Positions 29,035 through 38,374 of a stretch of DNA of 64,000 nt are shown here, one piece after another. A program made the position numbers and the translations under genes. A model generated the notes under the pieces. That model was not told the DNA's origin, searched no databases, and was given only the letters and a program-made list of their open reading frames with translations. Position 1 is the stretch's first letter; each line of letters starts with the position of its first letter. Origin of the DNA: Acidobacteriota bacterium (GTDB taxonomy: Bacteria; Acidobacteriota; Blastocatellia; RBC074); NCBI GenBank assembly GCA_016710075.1, contig JADJLO010000038.1, positions 1 through 64,000 of the forward strand, given 5' to 3'.

Positions 29035-29117
29035 TTCGCATCATACTTGCCGAGGAGAAGGATGTCAACCTGCAATTACCAGTGCGCGGCCTGGGGCACA
29101 GATTGATGCCAGTCCAA

Positions 29118-29408
29118 TTAACACTCGTAATCGACGGCGACGACCTGCTGGCAGATCTCTTTGCCTCGTTCGACGACGGGCTGGTGATGTTCGTGAACGG
29201 CATATCTATTGAGAGCCGCAAGGTCGTCGTAACCGGCTACGAGAGCCATATCGAAAGAGCGAGGCGAATGAATGACATCGAAGCCGGCCTCGAAACTTTT
29301 AACTTCGGATATTTTTGCCGGCAGGGCTTGCAGCATATCAAGAAAGTCCTGGCGCTGCTCCTGGGTTATTTCCGGTTTGAATTTAAAGAGAACGATATGC
29401 CTGATCAA
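29118..29408 (-). CDS. Dabb-domain (stress-responsive alpha/beta barrel) protein
   Basis: Ninety-six residues. MIRHIVLFKFKPEITQEQRQ is the typical Dabb opening, and FDVIHSPRSFDMALVAGYDD and YAVHEHHQPVVERGKEICQQ complete the dimeric ferredoxin-like fold. Family members range from plant stress proteins to olivetolic acid cyclase; most bacterial ones have no known role. It lies about 45 bases downstream of the repeat element that follows recJ, on the same strand, and upstream of tRNA-Pro. Confidence 0.88.
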   Translation of the reverse strand: MIRHIVLFKFKPEITQEQRQDFLDMLQALPAKISEVKSFEAGFDVIHSPRSFDMALVAGYDDLAALNRYAVHEHHQPVVERGKEICQQVVAVDYEC

Positions 29409-29451
29409 GAGAATTTCCTCCGGGAGTGGGTTTCGAAACAGCCTGAATAAT

Positions 29452-29505
29452 CAACATCTGTTTATTGCCTGTTTCGTCTTTTTCGCGTATTTCGTAATCC
29501 TTTTT
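29452..29505 (-). repeat. TGTTTCGT-family dispersed repeat after recJ
   Basis: A single diverged arm (CTGTTTCGTCTTTTTCGCG then TTTCGTAATCC) that begins exactly at the recJ stop codon. Orientation relative to the stop is the same as at acyP, the PASTA partner gene and suhB. Confidence 0.75.
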
Positions 29506-31265
29506 TATTCGACAGAGAGATCGATGATTTTGAGTTGGGCAGTTTCGCGACCGTTCCAACTGTTTATTTCGGGTCTGCACAGCAGGGCGACCGCGGCAGT
29601 GTCGGCCAGGTCGTCCTTGTGGCCCGAAGCTCCCCACCACAGAGCATCGACGGTTCTGGCTCCGTTGCCGAGAATCAGTTTGAGATGTTTTTCCTTGAGG
29701 ATCTGAACCGATTTGAGAGGAACGTTGCGAATAAGAAAAGTGGGAACGGGGTTGCCGATGCCGTGCGGTTCGAGTCTGGCAAGGGATCTGACGAGATCGA
29801 CTGAAACCTCATTGATCCCGATCTCAGCGTCTGCGGTGAGGCTCCGACCGAGTTCACCGGGCTCGAGGACTTCTGCTGCGTAGCTGTTGAGCCGGTAGCG
29901 CATCTCATCGATCTTATTTTCAGTCAGGGTAAAGCCTGCAGCCATGGGGTGCCCGCCATATTTGACCAGAATGTCTGAGACGGTATCGAGCGCATCGACC
30001 ATGTGAAAGCCATTGATTGAGCGGGCGCTGCCGTGAGCCATGCCCTGCTCGTTGATCGAGCAGATAAGAGTCGGGCGGCCGGTCATCTCGACAATCTTGG
30101 AACAGGCAATCCCGACGACCCCGCGATGAAACCCTTCAGATTCGGGGCCGGCAAAAAGCAGGACACTGTCGAGCTTCTCCCGTTGTGATTCCACTATGAC
30201 TTTGAGTTTATCGACCAGTTGGTACTGTATCTGCTGGCGTTCGGTGTTGAGCGCGTCGAGTTTCATGGCGAGATCGTTCGCCTCTTCATCAGTTTGAGCA
30301 TCGAAAAGAGCCAGGACCGAGCTGGCGTGCGCGACTCGGCCTGCGGCATTGATGCGCGGGCCTATTTTGAAACCGATATCGTAAGTGGTGACGGCGCCGT
30401 TGACCTGGGCAAATTTCAGCAGCGCCCGCAGGCCGGGATTAGTGCTGCGTTCGCTCAATGCACGCAGTCCCTGTGCGACGATGGCTCTGTTCTCTTTTTC
30501 CGAAAGGTCGACCATATCGGCAACGGTGCCGATGGCCGTCAGCTTGGCAAGCGATTCAAGTATGGCCGTATGTTTCGGATGGCCGTTGAGCAGCGCATCG
30601 GCGAGTTTGAGGGAGACTCCACAGGCAGCAAGGTGCTTGTTCGGATAATCCACGCCGGACGATCCTTTTGGGCAAAGCACCGCAAAAGCATCGGCCGGGA
30701 CGTCCTCTCCGTCCGGCAGGTGATGATCGCAGATGATCAGATCGATGCCCAGACGGCGTGCGAGCGTCGCCTCGACGTGGGATTTAATTCCGATATCGGC
30801 AGTCAGAATGACCTTGATACCGTCGGCAGCGGCCCGTTCGACGATGCTGGTTGAAAGACCGTAACCTTCCGAAAACCGGTCGGGAATGTAACAGGTGATC
30901 AGGTTGCCTCCGCCCAGCAGTTTCAGCGTCTGCGACAGGATGACGCTCGACGTGGTTCCATCCACGTCAAAATCCGTGACGATCATTATCTTCTCGCGGT
31001 TGATAATTGCGGATTTGAGCCTTTCGACGGCGGTGCGCATGTCCCTGAGCAGGTTTGGTGAATAGAGGTGGCTGTCAAATCGCGGGGCCAGAAAATCACT
31101 GACCTCATCTGCGCTCCTCAGCCCCCGGTTGATCAGACATCTGATCAAAATGTGATCTTCTCCGGTTTCGGACTTCAGCCGATTCGCCAGATGCTCATCA
31201 CAAACCGAGAGATGCCACCGGGCCCCTGTTATTCCCCTGGTGATCCTGACTGGAGTTGGGATCAT
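29505..31265 (-). CDS. recJ: single-stranded-DNA-specific exonuclease RecJ
   Basis: Five hundred and eighty-six residues, the normal length. It degrades single-stranded DNA 5' to 3' in recombination and repair. DHH-superfamily motifs are complete: IMIVTDFDVDGTTSSVILSQ (motif I), VILTADIGIKSH, IDLIICDHHLPDGEDV (DHH motif III) and FKIGPRINAAGRVAHA. The DHHA1 part has VVGIACSKIVEMTGRPT and KYGGHPMAAGFTLTE. The intact single frame shows that long stretches of this window are error-free. The stop abuts a repeat element. Divergent from the pil-like block. Confidence 0.97.
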   Translation of the reverse strand: MIPTPVRITRGITGARWHLSVCDEHLANRLKSETGEDHILIRCLINRGLRSADEVSDFLAPRFDSHLYSPNLLRDMRTAVERLKSAIINREKIMIVTDFDVDGTTSSVILSQTLKLLGGGNLITCYIPDRFSEGYGLSTSIVERAAADGIKVILTADIGIKSHVEATLARRLGIDLIICDHHLPDGEDVPADAFAVLCPKGSSGVDYPNKHLAACGVSLKLADALLNGHPKHTAILESLAKLTAIGTVADMVDLSEKENRAIVAQGLRALSERSTNPGLRALLKFAQVNGAVTTYDIGFKIGPRINAAGRVAHASSVLALFDAQTDEEANDLAMKLDALNTERQQIQYQLVDKLKVIVESQREKLDSVLLFAGPESEGFHRGVVGIACSKIVEMTGRPTLICSINEQGMAHGSARSINGFHMVDALDTVSDILVKYGGHPMAAGFTLTENKIDEMRYRLNSYAAEVLEPGELGRSLTADAEIGINEVSVDLVRSLARLEPHGIGNPVPTFLIRNVPLKSVQILKEKHLKLILGNGARTVDALWWGASGHKDDLADTAAVALLCRPEINSWNGRETAQLKIIDLSVE

Positions 31266-31448
31266 TTCACATCCTTTGGCTAAATTAGGACAGGAAAGAA
31301 TGCCTGACCTGAAAATAATGGGTCAGTATGCAGACCAAACCAGCGAATAGCAAGTAATTCTTTTATTTGCAGCATTTCTAGAGAGATTATGAAAATTACG
31401 GGAACCTTTTACTCGTCCGGGCGTGTCAGCAACTGTGTGTAGTTTGTG

Positions 31449-31498
31449 TGAGGTGATCAGCCACGCTTGAGCGAAAGGACGGTCACCTCAATTTTTTT
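31449..31498 (+). terminator. hairpin with T-run in the recJ-pilN spacer
   Basis: GAGGTGA and TCACCTC enclose 26 bases with an inner CGCTTGAGCG hairpin, then AATTTTTTT. No gene ends just before it, so it could be a leader attenuator or the end of a small RNA starting near 31280. The rest of 31266-31679 shows no gene; in particular no pilM. Confidence 0.45.
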
Positions 31499-31679
31499 GG
31501 CAATTTTACTTTGGCCGTTTAATCCAACCCCCTCTTCGGGCTGTTTTCCCGTCTAATCTTTGTGTTATAGTGCATTTTTGATCGAGGCCCCACCCTCAGT
31601 TCCAATGCGAACGATCATAAATAATAGTAATGATCGGAGAGCTAAGATAGTTAAGACAGGCACTCATAAATTTGACATC

Positions 31680-32303
31680 ATGAAACCTCTGGTAAATCTT
31701 GCAAGTAACCCCTTTCGCAATCGTCGTCTTTTCTGGCTGGCGATACTTTTGATATTTGGGATCTCGTCGTATTTCGGGTTGAAGGTCAACGAGCAGATGA
31801 CATCAAGCGAGATGGCGATTGTAGAGAGGTCGGGAAAGGTCAAGAGCCTGGAGACGCAGCTGAGGATGCTGGAAAAGCCGGGAAGCACGAATATCAAAAT
31901 ATCCCGGGAGCAGAATCGGGATTTGACGGCCGCAAGCGAGTTGATTGCCCGGCGTGCATTTTCGTGGTCGCAGTTGCTCAATGATATTGAAAGGAATCTC
32001 CCTTCAAATGTCAGAGTTTTAAGGGTGGCGGTATCGCAGATGCAGCCCGACGACTCCAACGGCACCATCTTTGATGGAAGCAGCGCCGCAGCGCTGACGA
32101 TGGATGTCATTGGCAAATCCGGTCAGGATGTGACCTACATGATCAACAAATTCCACGAATCAGGGCGGTTCAAGGTTTTTCCAATTGCCAAGAAGTCGGT
32201 TGAAGGACTGCCCGATGTTGAATTTTCCCTGAGAGTCGACTACTTCCCACCGCACACGGTCACTCATACCAGCCTGACAAATCAGATTGCAGAGAAGAAA
32301 TAA
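31680..32303 (+). CDS. pilN: PilN-like fimbrial assembly protein
   Basis: About 207 residues from ATG 31680. The cytoplasmic tag MKPLVNLASNPFRNRRLFWL keeps the NLA(S)xPFxNxR phrase by which PilN binds PilM. One membrane segment (LFWLAILLIFGISSYFGL), a coiled coil (SGKVKSLETQLRMLEK) and a ferredoxin-like periplasmic domain (LNDIERNLPSNVRVLRVAVS) follow. It overlaps the PilO start in TAATG. No pilM gene is upstream; the adjacent gene is the divergent recJ. PilN and PilO form the inner-membrane alignment complex of type IV pili. Confidence 0.85.
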   Translation: MKPLVNLASNPFRNRRLFWLAILLIFGISSYFGLKVNEQMTSSEMAIVERSGKVKSLETQLRMLEKPGSTNIKISREQNRDLTAASELIARRAFSWSQLLNDIERNLPSNVRVLRVAVSQMQPDDSNGTIFDGSSAAALTMDVIGKSGQDVTYMINKFHESGRFKVFPIAKKSVEGLPDVEFSLRVDYFPPHTVTHTSLTNQIAEKK

Positions 32304-33042
32304 TGAATTTAAGACAGAACTTCAGTCTGGCCAGAATAACAGAATGGGTTCAAAGGACCCTGAGCGGAATGCGCATGAGCGTCCCTGAGCTGGTCTTTTT
32401 GATCTCCGCACTGGTCTTTACGGGCATTGTAATTTTCTTTCATCTTTCCAGGGTACAACCGCTCAAGAATGAAATAACAAGTTTGAGAGAACGAGAGGTT
32501 GAGCTTCAGGGCCGGATCGACAAGCTCAAGACGGATGAGAAGAAGCGATCAGAACAGGCATCCAATGCCGGGAAGATCCTCGACAGTCTGTCAAGGTTCG
32601 AGGGATTCCTGAAACCCGACGAACGCGGCATGACGCAGATCATCAACGAGATCGATTCCCTGGGGAGTTCCCACAAGGTGATCATCGGCGACGCCAGTTA
32701 CAAGGTGGATCAGTCGGATGCCGAGACAGACGAAGAGGGCAACCCGAAGCAGGAATCCGCATCAAAGGACAAGAAACCGAAGATCTATCCGGCGCTTGGA
32801 ATTGACACCACGGTCATCGGCGATTACCCGAATCTGAGAAAGTTCCTCTTCGACCTGGAGCGCAGCAAGCAGTTTCTGATCATCAATTCGGTTGCCTTTC
32901 AGGGTGAAGCCGACAACATGCGCCGGGCATTGCCCAAGGAAGCAATGTACAGGTCCAACTGAGCAGCCCGGATGCAATTCCGGTTTCGTTGAAAATTGAA
33001 CTCGATACCTATTTCCAGAAACCTGTCGCCAGAAACCAGTGA
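32303..33042 (+). CDS. pilO: PilO-like protein, one frameshift
   Basis: About 246 codons. One membrane segment (PELVFLISALVFTGIVIFFH), a coiled coil (SLREREVELQGRIDKLKTDE) and a periplasmic domain with LGIDTTVIGDYPNLRKFLFD, the usual PilO strand-helix. A one-base shift near 32930 separates GEADNMRRA from AQGSNVQVQLSSPDAIPVSL and the true C-terminus at 33042 (QKPVARNQ). Without it the frame stops at 32962. It is translationally coupled to pilN and followed after 39 bases by the PilP-like gene. Confidence 0.8.
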
Positions 33043-33081
33043 TCTTCCACGGCGCGAGATTATCCAGAAAAAAAAGCATCA

Positions 33082-33951
33082 ATGACACAGGAAAACTCAA
33101 CAAACGAATCAGGAAATTCCAACGAACTGTATAAGCGACTCGCGCTTGGAGGTCTCCTGGTTCTCTTTATCGGGGTCGTTTATTACCAGTTTTTCTACAA
33201 CAGCGGTGGATCAGGGGCGCCTGCCGGATCGAACAATCAGCAGGGGTCAGGCACCGCCCGTCCGGCGACCACGCCTAAGCCGCAGGCGCGTGCTGGAGCG
33301 ACTCCCGAACCGCTGGTTTCGCAGCCATTGCAGCTTCAACAGGTGAGCATCAAGAGCAGTTCCGGCGAGGGGACAGGGCGCAACATCTTCGTCTATCCGC
33401 CGCCGCCTCCGCCGCCCACTCCAAAGCCGTTGCCGCCTCAACCGACGCCTCTGCCGCCGCCAATAACCGTTTACTCGGCAAATCCTTCGGGCGTCATTGC
33501 CAGAACAGGCGATTTCAACGTCACAATTTTCGGGAAGGAACTTCCCGAGGACGTCAAAATTTTCATCGAAGGCCGCGAATACCAGACAACATATGTCAGC
33601 CCGACTGAAGCCAGAGCCAAGATTCCAGGCGATGTGATTAAATCTCAGGGGAATCTTGGGGTGCAGGTTCGCAGCAGCGGTAATCCGGCGCTGTATTCAA
33701 CCCAGTTGTCGATAAATGTGGCCGAGCCTCCTGCCCCGCCCTATAAATTCATCGGGTTGATCATCAGTCGGAAGAGCACAATCGCCGTCCTCAAATCACA
33801 GGACAACAATGAAGAAACTTTCAATGTGAAAAAAGGTGACGTCGTCGGAAAGCACTGGCGGATCACCAATATCACGACTCAAAAAATCGATATCGAGGAT
33901 ACCAATATCAAGGTTTTTCACGTTATTAATTTTACAGGCGATGGAACTTGA
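33082..33951 (+). CDS. PilP-like membrane protein with IPT-like and Pro-rich parts
   Basis: Two hundred and eighty-nine residues. An N-terminal membrane anchor (LALGGLLVLFIGVVYYQFFY) is followed by a long Gly/Ser/Pro-rich linker with a YPPPPPPPTPKP stretch, an IPT/TIG-like domain (TVYSANPSGVIARTGDFNVT and EDVKIFIEGREYQTTYVSPT), and a C-terminal beta domain (APPYKFIGLIISRKSTIAVL, VKKGDVVGKHWRITNITTQK) that matches the HR domain of PilP/GspC-type proteins. So it probably links the PilN/O frame to the outer-membrane secretin. An IPT domain inside a PilP-like protein is unusual to me. Confidence 0.7.
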   Translation: MTQENSTNESGNSNELYKRLALGGLLVLFIGVVYYQFFYNSGGSGAPAGSNNQQGSGTARPATTPKPQARAGATPEPLVSQPLQLQQVSIKSSSGEGTGRNIFVYPPPPPPPTPKPLPPQPTPLPPPITVYSANPSGVIARTGDFNVTIFGKELPEDVKIFIEGREYQTTYVSPTEARAKIPGDVIKSQGNLGVQVRSSGNPALYSTQLSINVAEPPAPPYKFIGLIISRKSTIAVLKSQDNNEETFNVKKGDVVGKHWRITNITTQKIDIEDTNIKVFHVINFTGDGT

Positions 33952-34048
33952 GGTATTGTATCCACCACTGCTCCGACGACGTGACATAATTACAAGAGCA
34001 TGCCCCGCTCATATTGATTCAACAATTCTCACAGAATTCAATTTGGCA

Positions 34049-34917
34049 ATGAAAGCAATAAAAACAATAAAAAGACCTGGGGTTAAAGGCATCAAATTGA
34101 AGAATCGCAATGAAAGCGGGTATGCGCTTGTCGGTTTGATCGGGGTAATGTTGTTTGCGATGGTCATGTCAGCCGCCACCGCACCGTTGATCAAGTACGA
34201 GATTCAGCGTGAACGGGAAGAGGAGATGCTCTGGCGTGGTCACCAGGTAGCCGATGCGTTGTCGCGCTATGCAGCCATCAGCAGCGGGCAATACCCGACC
34301 AGATTGAATCAGCTTGTGGATGGCATCCCGATAGGAACGAAGAAGATCAGGATGTTGAGGCCTTCAGCATTGTGCGATCCGATGCTTCCCTGCGCCGGGG
34401 ACACCAACTGGCGACTGGTCCATCCGGGAGATCCGCTGGTCAAAGAACTTCTTGAGGCCTACATCGCGACGCAGCAGAAAAGCACGATGACACTGCCGCC
34501 TCCGCCGGGCAACCTTGTCGCATTCGCACAAATCGGCACCGCCAAGCTGGGCGGACGCGAAGCGGATACTCAACTCGACGGCAACATCAGACCTGACAGC
34601 GAAGGCGGTGATGACGAGAAGGATCCTGATAAAAAAGCCCGTGGCCCTATCATCGGCGTTGTCAGTAAAAAGACGGAAAAGATGTTTCGCAGCTATTACG
34701 GCATCGAGTTATACGACCACACGCTCTTCTTCGCCGGGGTGCCGGTTGTGGCGGGCGGGTTTATCAACTCGATGGGTTTGATGGCGTCTCAGGGGGCGGT
34801 GAAAGCCAGCGATGCGAAAACGGCGGGGTGCTGATTCAAGGCAAATGCTGGGGCGGCCTGACTCCAGGCAAACAGTGCCGTGGTGAAGGTGGCGTTATCA
34901 TCCCTTGCGCAAACTGA
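34049..34917 (+). CDS. type IV pilin/pseudopilin-like protein, probable frameshift near the C-terminus
   Basis: About 289 codons. Leader RNESGYALVGLIGVMLFAMV and MSAATAPLIKYEIQREREEE is the long hydrophobic helix with charged follow-on of pseudopilins, but the usual Gly/Glu pair of the cleavage site is not exact. YAAISSGQYPTRLNQLVDG and ALCDPMLPC fit a globular C-domain. The frame stops at 34833 after KTAGC; a one-base shift near 34816 would instead read CENGGVLIQGKCWGGLTPGK and QCRGEGGVIIPCAN, a Cys-rich tail typical of this protein group in Acidobacteriota. It follows the PilP-like gene and may be a substrate of that apparatus. Confidence 0.65.
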
Positions 34918-35012
34918 TCAAAAGCCGTTGATCGCAAATGCAATTTATCCAGTCGCGGATGGAAGTTCAGACAATCCATCCGCGACATTCATTTTAACCA
35001 TCAGAATTCCAT

Positions 35013-35999
35013 ATGAAAATCCTGGTAACCGGCGGTGCCGGATATATCGGCAGTGTGGTTTCGGAGAGGCTGATCACGCAGGGCCACGAAGCGGTGATTT
35101 ATGACAATCTGAGCAAAGGACATCGCGAAGCAGTCATGCCGGAGGCTGAATTTATCGAGGCGGATCTGGCTGACAGCCGGCAGTTGATCAAGGCGCTTGA
35201 GGATCACAAAATTGAAGCCGTGATTCACATGGCGGCGGCAAGCCTGGTTGGCGAGTCGGTTCAGAACCCGCAATTATATTTCAGGAACAACGACGTCAAC
35301 GGGCTGAATCTGCTCGATGCGATGCTGCAGATTGGGATAAAACGGCTTGTCTTCTCGTCTACGGCGGCCGTCTACGGCGCACCCGAGACGATGCCGATCA
35401 CTGAAGACGCGCCTCAAAATCCGACCAACCCCTACGGAGAATCCAAGCTCGCATTCGAAAAGATTCTCCGGTGGTATGATGAAGCCTATCAATTTCGATA
35501 TGTGAGTCTGAGGTATTTCAATGCGGCGGGCGCCAGCGAGAGATTCGGCGAAGATCACGAACCTGAAACGCACATCATACCGAACGTGCTTCGCGTTGCC
35601 GCCGGCAGGATGAGCCACGTGAGTATCTTTGGAGAAGACTATCCGACGCCGGACGGGACCTGCGTGCGCGACTATGTACATGTCCTCGATCTCGCCGATG
35701 CTCATATTCTGGCGCTCAAGGCCACGGAAACAGGCAGCCGGACATACAATCTCGGATACGGCAGCGGCTATTCCGTAGGCGAAGTGGTTGAGATGGCGCG
35801 GCAGATCACAGGCAAATGGATCTCCACCGAATCCGCTCCACGCCGGGCAGGCGATCCGCCGATTCTCATTGCCAGCCCCGACAAGATCATGAGCGATCTG
35901 GGATGGAGCCCTCGACACAGCGAGCTGGATCGAATCCTCGAATCCGCCTGGCGCTGGCATCTGAGCCATCCCCATGGTTACGGCTCTGCCAATAATTGA
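35013..35999 (+). CDS. galE: UDP-glucose 4-epimerase
   Basis: Three hundred and twenty-eight residues. It interconverts UDP-glucose and UDP-galactose for polysaccharide and LPS synthesis. MKILVTGGAGYIGSVVSERL is the NAD-binding GxxGxxG motif; the site Ser is in LVFSSTAAVYG and the YxxxK pair in NPYGESKLAFEK. PTPDGTCVRDYVHVLDLADA is the GalE signature. A GNAC-type start without obvious ribosome site. It heads a run of housekeeping genes on the plus strand (rsmD, coaD, aminotransferase), each 20-30 bases apart. Confidence 0.95.
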   Translation: MKILVTGGAGYIGSVVSERLITQGHEAVIYDNLSKGHREAVMPEAEFIEADLADSRQLIKALEDHKIEAVIHMAAASLVGESVQNPQLYFRNNDVNGLNLLDAMLQIGIKRLVFSSTAAVYGAPETMPITEDAPQNPTNPYGESKLAFEKILRWYDEAYQFRYVSLRYFNAAGASERFGEDHEPETHIIPNVLRVAAGRMSHVSIFGEDYPTPDGTCVRDYVHVLDLADAHILALKATETGSRTYNLGYGSGYSVGEVVEMARQITGKWISTESAPRRAGDPPILIASPDKIMSDLGWSPRHSELDRILESAWRWHLSHPHGYGSANN

Positions 36000-36021
36000 A
36001 ATTTGAACCCGGTTAAAAGAC

Positions 36022-36612
36022 ATGCGAGTCATCTCAGGTTTATATAAAGGGCGAAGATTAAAAACCCTTGAGGGATTGAACATTCGTCCGACATCCGACC
36101 GGATGCGCGAAACGCTCTTTAACGTCCTTTCACCGGTGATTGAAGATGCGAGTTTTCTGGATATTTGTGCCGGTTCGGGTGCAATCGGGATAGAAGCCTT
36201 GTCACGCGGGGCTTCCAAAGTGACCTTTGTAGAATCTTCGAGGAAGGCCGTTGAAGTAATCCGGGAGAATCTCAATCACTGCGGAATCAGCGAAGATGTC
36301 GCAATCGTCAACCGGGACGCTATTGCCGCAATGAAACATTCCGCCTCGGAAGGGCTGAAATTCGACATCATCTATTTTGATCCGCCATACGCTTCGGACA
36401 TCTATTCTCCGGTGATGTGGCAGATCGCCAGGAATCATCTTTTGAGCGAAGACGGCATATTGATTGCGGAGCATCGCAGACAAGAGCCACTGGCCCCGAA
36501 TTACGGGGAGATGCGACCTTACCGGGAAATTATTCAGGGCGAATCCTGCCTGACTTTTTTCAGAATGGATATGGATAAAGATAAAAAAGATGAATCCGAG
36601 ACCATCGATTGA
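36022..36612 (+). CDS. rsmD: 16S rRNA (guanine966-N2)-methyltransferase
   Basis: One hundred and ninety-six residues. MRVISGLYKGRRLKTLEGLN and IRPTSDRMRETLFNVLSP are the RsmD opening; the SAM site is in FLDICAGSGAIGIEALSRGA and the catalytic motif in FDIIYFDPPYAS (DPPY). It methylates G966 of 16S rRNA late in small-subunit assembly. It sits 15 bases before coaD, a pairing seen in many bacteria, which supports both calls. Confidence 0.96.
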   Translation: MRVISGLYKGRRLKTLEGLNIRPTSDRMRETLFNVLSPVIEDASFLDICAGSGAIGIEALSRGASKVTFVESSRKAVEVIRENLNHCGISEDVAIVNRDAIAAMKHSASEGLKFDIIYFDPPYASDIYSPVMWQIARNHLLSEDGILIAEHRRQEPLAPNYGEMRPYREIIQGESCLTFFRMDMDKDKKDESETID

Positions 36613-36627
36613 CGAAAGGAAGACATC

Positions 36628-37119
36628 TTGTCCCGAAGAGCGATCTATCCAGGTACATTCGATCCATTGACCAATGGTCATGTGGATATCATAGCGCGAG
36701 CGTGTCATCTCTTTGATGAAGTCATCGTCGCGATTCTGGTCAATCCCGGCAAACAGCCCATGTTTACGGTCGATGAGCGGGTGGAGATGCTCAACGAGGA
36801 GCTGGGTCCGCGGTTTCCGCGCGTCAGGATTGAGACATTCGAAGGGCTGCTCGTCGATTACGCGATGAAATGCGAGGCACAGGCGATCATCCGCGGTGTA
36901 CGTTCAGTCAAGGATTACGAATATGAACTGCCAATGATCCTCATGAACCGCCGGCTCAATCCGCTGGTCGAGACTGTCTTGCTTGTCGCCGCGGAAGACA
37001 CCTCATACATCAGCTCAAGTCTGATCAAGGAAGTCTTCAGTCTGGGCGGAACTATCGATGGACTCGTCCCCGATCTGATCGTGGAGCGAATGAACAATAA
37101 AATCAGAGCAGGCCTTTAA
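36628..37119 (+). CDS. coaD: phosphopantetheine adenylyltransferase
   Basis: One hundred and sixty-three residues from a TTG start after AGGA. RAIYPGTFDPLTNGHVDIIA has the nucleotidyltransferase TxGH motif; AIIRGVRSVKDYEYELPMIL and the closing ISSSLIKEVFSLGG complete the ATP site. It joins 4'-phosphopantetheine and ATP to dephospho-CoA, the fourth step of CoA synthesis. Near-normal length and unbroken. Confidence 0.96.
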   Translation: MSRRAIYPGTFDPLTNGHVDIIARACHLFDEVIVAILVNPGKQPMFTVDERVEMLNEELGPRFPRVRIETFEGLLVDYAMKCEAQAIIRGVRSVKDYEYELPMILMNRRLNPLVETVLLVAAEDTSYISSSLIKEVFSLGGTIDGLVPDLIVERMNNKIRAGL

Positions 37120-37147
37120 ATCTTAAAAAATAATCGAGGGTGAAGAA

Positions 37148-38374
37148 ATGAGCACAACCGCATCGCCCGTTCCGGCATTTCCGGTCTCGACGAGAGCGAA
37201 ACTGACCAATCTGTCATCGACGGCGGCAATAGTCATGGCCGCCGACAAGCTGCGCGCCCAGGGGGTTGACGTGATCGACCTCGGAGTCGGCGAGCCGGAC
37301 TTCCCCACTCCCGAACATATCAAGAACGCCGCCAAAAAGGCGCTTGACGATAATTTCACCAAATACACCGCCGCACCCGGAATCATGCCTTTACGCAAGG
37401 CGATCTGCGATTACATGAACTCGAACTTCGGATCGGACTATGCGACTGAAAACTGCTGCGTGGTGCTTGGAGGCAAACAGGGGATCTTCAATGCGGTACT
37501 GGCGATGATCAACCCCGGCGATGAGGTGCTGCTCGAAAAGCCCTGCTGGGTATCATTTCCGGAAATCGTTCATTTCGCCGAAGGCAAGGCCGTGATGATA
37601 GACACCGAGCCGACCGATTTCCACCTGACAGCCGAGATGGTCCGGAATGCGATTACGCCAAAATCGAAGCTTTTGATTATCAATTCACCGTCGAATCCGA
37701 CGGGACGAGTGATCCACCCCGTCGAATTCCGGAAGATCGTCGAGCTTGCCGTCGAGCACGGTTTATGGGTGATATCCGACGAATGCTATCTGCAGTTCGT
37801 CTATCCGCCGCATCAGCCGACATCGGCTGCGAGCCTGCCCGAGGAGCTTCGATCAAGAGTATTGATTGCCGGTTCGCTCTCGAAGACCTATGCCATGACC
37901 GGTTGGCGCGTCGGCTTCACTCTCGGCCCTCAGGATTGGGTCAACGAGATCATCAAGATTCAGAGTCAATCGGCGACTCATGCGGCATCGATCGCCCAGC
38001 GCGCAGGTATTGCCGCCCTCACCGAATCACAGGACTCCGTGGCGACTATGCTGGCTGAATATCAGCGCCGCGGAGAATGGCTCATCCCCGCGTTGAATGA
38101 AGTTCCCGGCATCTCCTGCAGCGCGCCCGAGGGCGCCTTCTACGCCTTTCCCAATATCAGGGAGCTGATCAAAAACTGCGGCTTCGCCGACTGCAAAGAC
38201 GCCGCCAATGAGCTGCTCTGGAAATATGGCGTGGTGGTGACCCCCGGCTCGGCGTTTGGGGCCGAGGGCTATCTGCGCTTGTCATACGCCAACTCGCTTG
38301 AAGCGATTCAGCAAGCCGTCCAAAGAATCAAACAGATGGTGGAAGAAAAACAGAATACAAAACAGACGAAATAA
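37148..38374 (+). CDS. aspartate aminotransferase, class I
   Basis: Four hundred and eight residues. VDVIDLGVGEPDFPTPEHI is the opening of the AspC-type Ib group; the PLP-binding Lys is in AGSLSKTYAMTGWRVGFTLG; NSPSNPTGRVIHP and SDECYLQFVYPP hold the Asn and Asp/Tyr of the site. RLSYANSLEAIQQAVQRIKQ closes the fold with the substrate-binding Arg. The natural C-terminus is lost in a repeat: the last residues (EEKQNTKQTK) are encoded by the left arm of the 54-bp inverted repeat, which also supplies the stop. It probably makes aspartate or another amino acid from 2-oxoacids. Confidence 0.93.
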   Translation: MSTTASPVPAFPVSTRAKLTNLSSTAAIVMAADKLRAQGVDVIDLGVGEPDFPTPEHIKNAAKKALDDNFTKYTAAPGIMPLRKAICDYMNSNFGSDYATENCCVVLGGKQGIFNAVLAMINPGDEVLLEKPCWVSFPEIVHFAEGKAVMIDTEPTDFHLTAEMVRNAITPKSKLLIINSPSNPTGRVIHPVEFRKIVELAVEHGLWVISDECYLQFVYPPHQPTSAASLPEELRSRVLIAGSLSKTYAMTGWRVGFTLGPQDWVNEIIKIQSQSATHAASIAQRAGIAALTESQDSVATMLAEYQRRGEWLIPALNEVPGISCSAPEGAFYAFPNIRELIKNCGFADCKDAANELLWKYGVVVTPGSAFGAEGYLRLSYANSLEAIQQAVQRIKQMVEEKQNTKQTK

